This document shows, in pieces, positions 59,262 through 64,000 of a stretch of 64,000 nt of DNA. The notes below the pieces were generated by a model. It was not told the DNA's origin. It saw nothing but the letters and a program-made list of their open reading frames with translations, and did no database searches. The DNA lies in the NCBI GenBank assembly GCA_014898425.1, contig RCSZ01000007.1, positions 744,001 through 808,000 on the forward strand, in the 5' to 3' direction. The position numbers and the translations under genes were made by a program. The stretch's first letter is position 1. Every line of letters begins with the position of its first letter. The stretch is from Botryotinia globosa (lineage: Eukaryota > Ascomycota > Leotiomycetes > Helotiales > Sclerotiniaceae).

Positions 59262-60790
59262 ATGACCTCTCCATCACAGATCACAGTGCTTGCAACGACT
59301 ATCTCGAGTTGCACTGCTATTGTAAATGAATACTTCTCGAAAAGCAACCTTCCGATGCCATCCTTTGATATATCTGGTCCTTCTCGCATAATCATTCCAT
59401 CTCATGAAAAAGAGGTTGCTGCGGCATATGCGGAGGTTTTGAAGGCAACCATGGAGCTTCATCATCTCATGTTAGGACCTACAGCGGCTTTGATGGGCAC
59501 ATCGGTTCGTAATATTGACAATTCTATGGAAATTGTCAACTAAGCTAAACATAATTGTTTAGGCAATGGATAGTATGAGCTTGCAATTCATATATGCGTA
59601 TGATATGGTCAATACTTTCCCAATAAACGGCGAAGCGACCTATGAACAAATCTCTGAGAAGTGCGGCTTGAACTTGATTGATACTCGCAGAATCTTGGGA
59701 TATGCGATGACGAATCATATCTTCAAAGAGGTTCGGCCGGGAGTAGTAGCCCACACAGCAGCGTCCAAACTTCTAGCATCCGACCCTTTATTAACGGATT
59801 ATGTTGGAATTGTCACCGAGGAACGATTCCAGGCTGCTGCACATGTAATTCCTTTTATAAGTGACGCTTCATAACCCGACACTAATCGTATTATAGACAG
59901 TCGAAGCGGTGCAAAAATTTGGGTATGCAAAAGAGCCCAACCAAACTGTGAGGATACCAACACTTTCATTTTTGATATAGGATATCCGAACTTTGAATAT
60001 ACTTCCTGTGGTATGCAATATGCTTACAAAGTTGGTATTTTAGGGATACAGCATTGGTCACCGCACCAACAAAGGTCTTTACGAAGAATTGAGTGCTCAT
60101 CCCTCTCGAGGGAAGCGTTTTGCTAACGCGATGTGCGCATTCACTTCCAGAAATGACCTCTCGCTGTTATGTGAACGCTACGACTGGAAAAGGCTTGAGT
60201 CCGCAACCATAGTTGATGTTGGCGGAGGGTATGGACCCATTAGCATTAGTCTAGCAAAAAAGTTCCCCGATTTGAATTTCATTGTACAGGACTTCGCAGG
60301 AGTAATCGCAGAAGGGCCAGCATACGTACCAGCTGAGATCTCAGATCGGATAAACTTCATGGCGTATGACATGTTGACTCCACAGGCTGTTCGGGACATC
60401 GATGTGATATTCTTCCGTGCTATATTCCATAACTGGACGGATCAATATTGTATCAAAATCTTGCGAAATCAAATACCGGCGCTGAAAAAGGGTTCGAGGT
60501 TACTTATCGTGGAACCACTATTGGTGGAGTCAGGAGAGCTTCCATGGCATGAGGAGAGAAGACTTCGGTGAGTTAGTTTAGTTCTCCGTTTTGCTGATGA
60601 TATTACTGATGAAGAGTGATTAAGAACGATGAATTTGAATATGCTTTCATATTTTGGCTCTCGGGAGAAATCTATGGAAGATTGGAGAGAGCTTTTCCGG
60701 GAGGCAGATAAGCGGTTCGAGATTAAGAATGTCGTGAAATTGGGAGATTCCCTTACTTCCATCCTGGAAGTCATATGGATAGGGGAATAA
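59262..60790 (+). CDS. O-methyltransferase (SAM-dependent, COMT-like)
   Basis: Exons 59262-59504, 59563-59844, 59897-59947, 60044-60567 and 60625-60790 give 421 aa; phases agree. An N-terminal dimerisation/winged-helix part (about 80-190, TYEQISEKCGLNLIDTRRILGYAM) precedes the Rossmann fold. SAM motif I is VDVGGGYGPISISLA. The catalytic His is in FFRAIFHNWTD, followed by LKKGSRLLIVEPLL. The C-terminus has MEDWRELFREADKRFEI. This is the pattern of fungal O-methyltransferases acting on phenolic or polyketide metabolites. It has no signal peptide. The third intron (96 nt) is longer than the others. It may work with the flavoenzymes 10-15 kb upstream, but no synthase lies nearby. Confidence 0.88.
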
Positions 60791-61036
60791 CTCTCACTGT
60801 GATTGATTTTGATAATTATAGATGGAATTTTGATCGATGAGCAATGTGAGATCTTATATTCGGAGAATAAGTAGTTCATTATAGGCAACCAAGATTTTAG
60901 CAGCTTCAGAATTGTAACAATTGTTGCAAGAATTCTGTGGTTCTCTTTGTTAACTTCGCTTCCTATTCAACTATTATAGGTCTTCCAATTATTAGACACT
61001 GCATTGAAATAACACTGATACAGATTTCTAGGCTCA
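60791..61036. other. short intergenic
   Basis: Contains no N-terminal exon that I can recognise for the following gene, though AG acceptor sites exist near 60987 and 61030. Confidence 0.4.
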
Positions 61037-63280
61037 ATGATTTATTTTTTTGTTTCTAATACTTCCTCCGATGCTTTCGAGGTTATAGCATCCCCAGAGT
61101 GGAATACCAAGCCAGAAAATTTCAACGTTTCGAATGTTTCAATTTACCAACAAATCGTAGATAGGAATGCCTCTACAATGGCTTGGGCCACTCTTGCACC
61201 ACTTCAAAAAGCTCTGGAAGATCTTCAATCACAAAAAGTCGACCGCTCCATGGTTCTGCAGTCACCCACACGCCTTGGACATGATATAAGGCAGGAGTTG
61301 TCGATATTTCTATCGCCACCTGTAGGCTCAGGGAACTGGGCTAACTTGTCCATTGCCGACTGCGCTACAATGTATCATAATGCGAATAATGGTACGCTCA
61401 CTACGATCTTCATAGTGTCAGATTACGTACTCAAATCCAATGAAAGTGGTGGTATCCTTACAATTGGTGCCGTGCCCGGATTTACACCAAAAGGTTCATA
61501 TGGACCTTTACAAATCTGTCCCAGTGACTTTCTGGATTCCACATTAGGGTATCTATATTCAAATAGCACCTTGCCTCTAATAAATTCAGAGGCAAATGGC
61601 GAAAATCTTGTATATTCATTGTGCTTTGGATATGCAGTTGAAACTCCTCGAAACGATATTGAACCGCAGGCAGAATACTGTTTGTTGTACCGAGAGCCGC
61701 CCTCAATGTGTAAGCTCCAATTCAGCTCTATTGCACTACAAATTCTTTACTATGCTGTCATAGCTAAGGCGTCTTTGATGACTACTATTACGGTCTATTT
61801 GTTTTTCCATTTCAAGACGGATCCGATTTTCAACGTCGGAGACGCTATGGCTTCTTATCTCGAAGATCCCGAAGACTCTCCTAACTCCATATTGTGCAAT
61901 CTAACACGGGCAAAATCATGGCCTACTGCAATTTCCTTCTTGGGCGATGTTAGGAAGCCAACTTTGTCGAAAGGGTACTGCAAAAGATCTTTCGAAATTT
62001 TGATAGCTATTCTGGATTGGGCACACATAATGAAAACACGGAAACGAATCAGAAGACTCACAAGTCGTAACATACACGGTAGTGACGAGGATGAAGTGAT
62101 ATCACAAGCTTGGATACCAAACGGTAAAGGTTCTGGGTGGTCTAGAAGGCTTTACTATTATAGCTGGACACTCGCAATAATAACTGCTGAAACGACAATG
62201 GCCATGATCCCACAGTGGCGCGAACACTTTTCAACTCCCGAATCATCGGAAGACACTATGTGGATAGTCGAGGTAGATATCACACATATTTGCGGAGTCT
62301 GTCATCACTACTAACACAATCAATAGGTACTATTTTATTCCAATATTCTTCAAGTGGTCTTTTGGCTCCAGAACGCCATGTATCTTCTGTATCGCAACAT
62401 GTCCGAGTCCCGTGCCTCTCTACTCTCTTACACAACCTCCTCATCAGCACTAAGCGTGACCTCTCCCCGACCAGATACCTCTCAATCTTCTACTCCATTC
62501 CTCACTTCCACGATGCGCGAATTTATCCTCATTCAAATCCGTTCCATTATCCTACATTTCCGGGCTTCTCTTATTATATCCATGAGCGCTACAAGCGTCG
62601 TTCCCTTGAATCGTAACGAGCCTTCAATACCAGCCGTGTACGTCTATTCCATCATCAATTCTCCAAGCAATGGGATCGGCTCTTTTACAATCAAATTAGC
62701 TATTCCTCTGGTTCTCAATTCAAGCTTGTGGTGTTACGCAGCTTTTTCAGAAGCTGGTTAGAGCGGAACACGGAGGTTGCATCCTCTCTTGAGGGGGGAC
62801 ACCCCGTCTATCTCTATTAGCGCATCATGTCATCCTCCGTCTGAAGAAATAGACATTTCGGGAAAAGAAATCACTTGGGGCTGTATTCGAGATCAAGACG
62901 GTAATCTCCAATATCCTACAATGACAAGCAAGCCAGTGGATGATGTAGGATCGACGCAAGGGATTCTGAACGATCTTGCATTTCCCCAACCTACCGATCA
63001 CAACGGATTTGATGTTGGAGAGATGGCAGTCTTATATTTGGACGTTGATTGCCATATTCCTATGGAGCGAATCAATCAAAAAGCTATCAATCATGCGTTA
63101 AGTGTCAGATTACCCTGTATAGTCTTATCTCGAGAATCGGGTTCGGGTGATGATGGCGAGCGGTATAGACTTATGACTTTGACGGGAAATTTGAAACAAA
63201 AATACACAAAAGAAAACTTAAGAATGTGGAACGAATATATGGATGGAGAGAAGTGCGTGATGAAGTTTGAAGTTGGGTAA
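61037..63280 (+). pseudogene. DUF6536-like fungal membrane protein, truncated, one in-frame stop
   Basis: Two segments, 61037-62272 and 62327-63280, join through an intron with a GTAGAT donor and CTAAC branch point. The second segment is cut by TAG at 62759-62761, yet the frame after it continues into the family's conserved end (SISISASCHPPSEE, normally SAAISAACHPP). N-glycosylated luminal-looking sequence (NESGG, LYSNSTLPL) precedes membrane segments from residue 230 (LQILYYAVIAKASLMTTITVYLFF). The usual N-terminal part with the first membrane helices (about 200 residues in relatives) is missing, so the gene is truncated as well as stopped. If expressed, at most a partial membrane protein is made. 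Unknown function in relatives. Confidence 0.6.
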
Positions 63281-63729
63281 TGAGGAAAGGGAAACTGGGG
63301 AGGGTGAGGCGGTCAAGGAGTACTTTGCGAGAGAAAGCTTGTTGCATTGATATTTGATGGGCTTCCCAAGAGATTTCGGGATCCCATGATGTTTTGGTTA
63401 TCGTACATTAGATGGAGATGTAATGATAGGTAGATACCCAGTCAGTATTGTCAAAAAATAGTCAGATATATGATCTATTTGTTCACGTGTTAAGGTTAAT
63501 ACGGTGGCCGGTTCTGCAATTCTCAACCAGACCGCATGATTGTTTCGGCCACCTTAATCTGCGCACCACCTGAATCTCCGAAGTCTCTATCACAACTTAC
63601 CTTGAATCATGTATAGATCAAGGGATACTCATCTCTGATTGTTTCTGTCTCTTCAGAGATCATAACCCTTAGAATTTATTACTCTTTAACAATTGCTGTT
63701 CTATAGTATCTCATAAAAGTTCAAACGCG
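63281..63729. promoter_or_regulatory. upstream region of the last gene
   Basis: No gene. Pyrimidine-rich near the start codon. Confidence 0.35.
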
Positions 63730-64000
63730 ATGCCTCAACAAATCTCATACCGTCCCGTTTCAGACTCTCCCGACGCTACCTATCATCTGATATTCTTCAT
63801 CACAGGCAACCCAGGATTGATAGGTTACTAGTATTGGTATCTCTCGATATGTATACATGCCTTCATTGACACTTTTGTAGCTCGACCTTTCTTTCACTAC
63901 TCAACGATCTCCTGTCTTCCTCGCCCACCAAGAATTCGGATACCTACCATATATTTGGCCAATCCTTGGCTGGTTTTGAGACGGACGATGTCCCCTCTGA
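63730..64000 (+). CDS. lipid droplet-associated hydrolase-like protein, partial (3' cut by window end)
   Basis: Exon 1 is 63730-63830, intron 63831-63880 (GTATTG donor, TTTTGTAG acceptor), exon 2 continues beyond 64000. The apparent in-frame TAG after GLIGY lies across the donor site and is removed by splicing. The start MPQQISYRPV is followed by IFFITGNPGLIGYY, then STFLSLLNDLLSSS and HIFGQSLAGFE, the nucleophile elbow (GxSxG with Ser). This is the pattern of the LDAH/DUF2305 alpha/beta hydrolases linked to lipid droplets. The C-terminal two thirds lie outside the window. Confidence 0.82.

Noticed and set aside
63815..63845. In-frame TAG in the last gene
   Set aside because: A GTATTG donor directly after TA, joined to the acceptor at 63880, removes it and restores the conserved GYYSTFLSLL sequence.
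1..64000. CRISPR array or prokaryotic operon structure
   Set aside because: No regular repeat-spacer pattern; introns and gene spacing are eukaryotic.

Overview
The window reads as a filamentous ascomycete chromosome segment. Genes are far apart, many have short introns (about 47-170 bp, GT...AG with CTAAY/CTGAY branch points), AT-rich non-coding stretches are common, and the protein families are typical fungal ones: sedolisin, fungal histidine acid phosphatase, a DUF6536-like membrane protein, a fungal calpain, and 2EXR/F-box-like proteins. The overall feel suggests Leotiomycetes (Botrytis/Sclerotinia relatives), but that placement is inference. No rRNA, tRNA or CRISPR was found.

Left part (1-23 kb): an accessory block dominated by five paralogues of one 2EXR/F-box-like protein family. 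Three are on the minus strand (2343-4214, 6018-7730, 8821-10689) and two on the plus strand (17993-19595, 20941-22881). Only two are intact (622 and 646 aa). The other three keep clear family similarity but carry in-frame stops, and one also has frameshifts, one of them caused by a perfect 13-bp tandem duplication. Between the minus and plus groups lies a secreted TNT-domain NAD+ glycohydrolase gene (12841-13840). Two copies of a TIR-bearing MITE family flank parts of the block, and one copy carries a nested 133-bp insertion.

Middle part (23-43 kb): mostly intact, ordinary genes. An MFS transporter is divergent from a flavin amine (polyamine-type) oxidase. Then come a secreted sedolisin, an uncharacterised single-TM protein, a calpain-like protease, a small basic ORF, folylpolyglutamate synthase and an unknown 255-aa protein with an acidic tail.

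Right part (44-64 kb): a Baeyer-Villiger-type flavin monooxygenase with a GC-AG intron is divergent from a flavin-dependent halogenase-like enzyme that has a C-terminal cysteine cluster. Further on are a broken repeat-rich cell-surface glycoprotein, a second MITE family (two inverted copies with TA duplications), a histidine acid phosphatase, an O-methyltransferase, a broken DUF6536-like membrane protein, and the start of a lipid-droplet hydrolase-like gene cut by the window end. The monooxygenase, halogenase-like enzyme and methyltransferase could act as tailoring enzymes of a metabolite, but no backbone synthase is visible.

The recurring theme is decay by single nonsense codons within otherwise preserved reading frames, at five independent loci, while neighbouring housekeeping genes are untouched. 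This fits an accessory region eroding by C-to-T type mutation (RIP-like or ordinary), next to intact sister copies.
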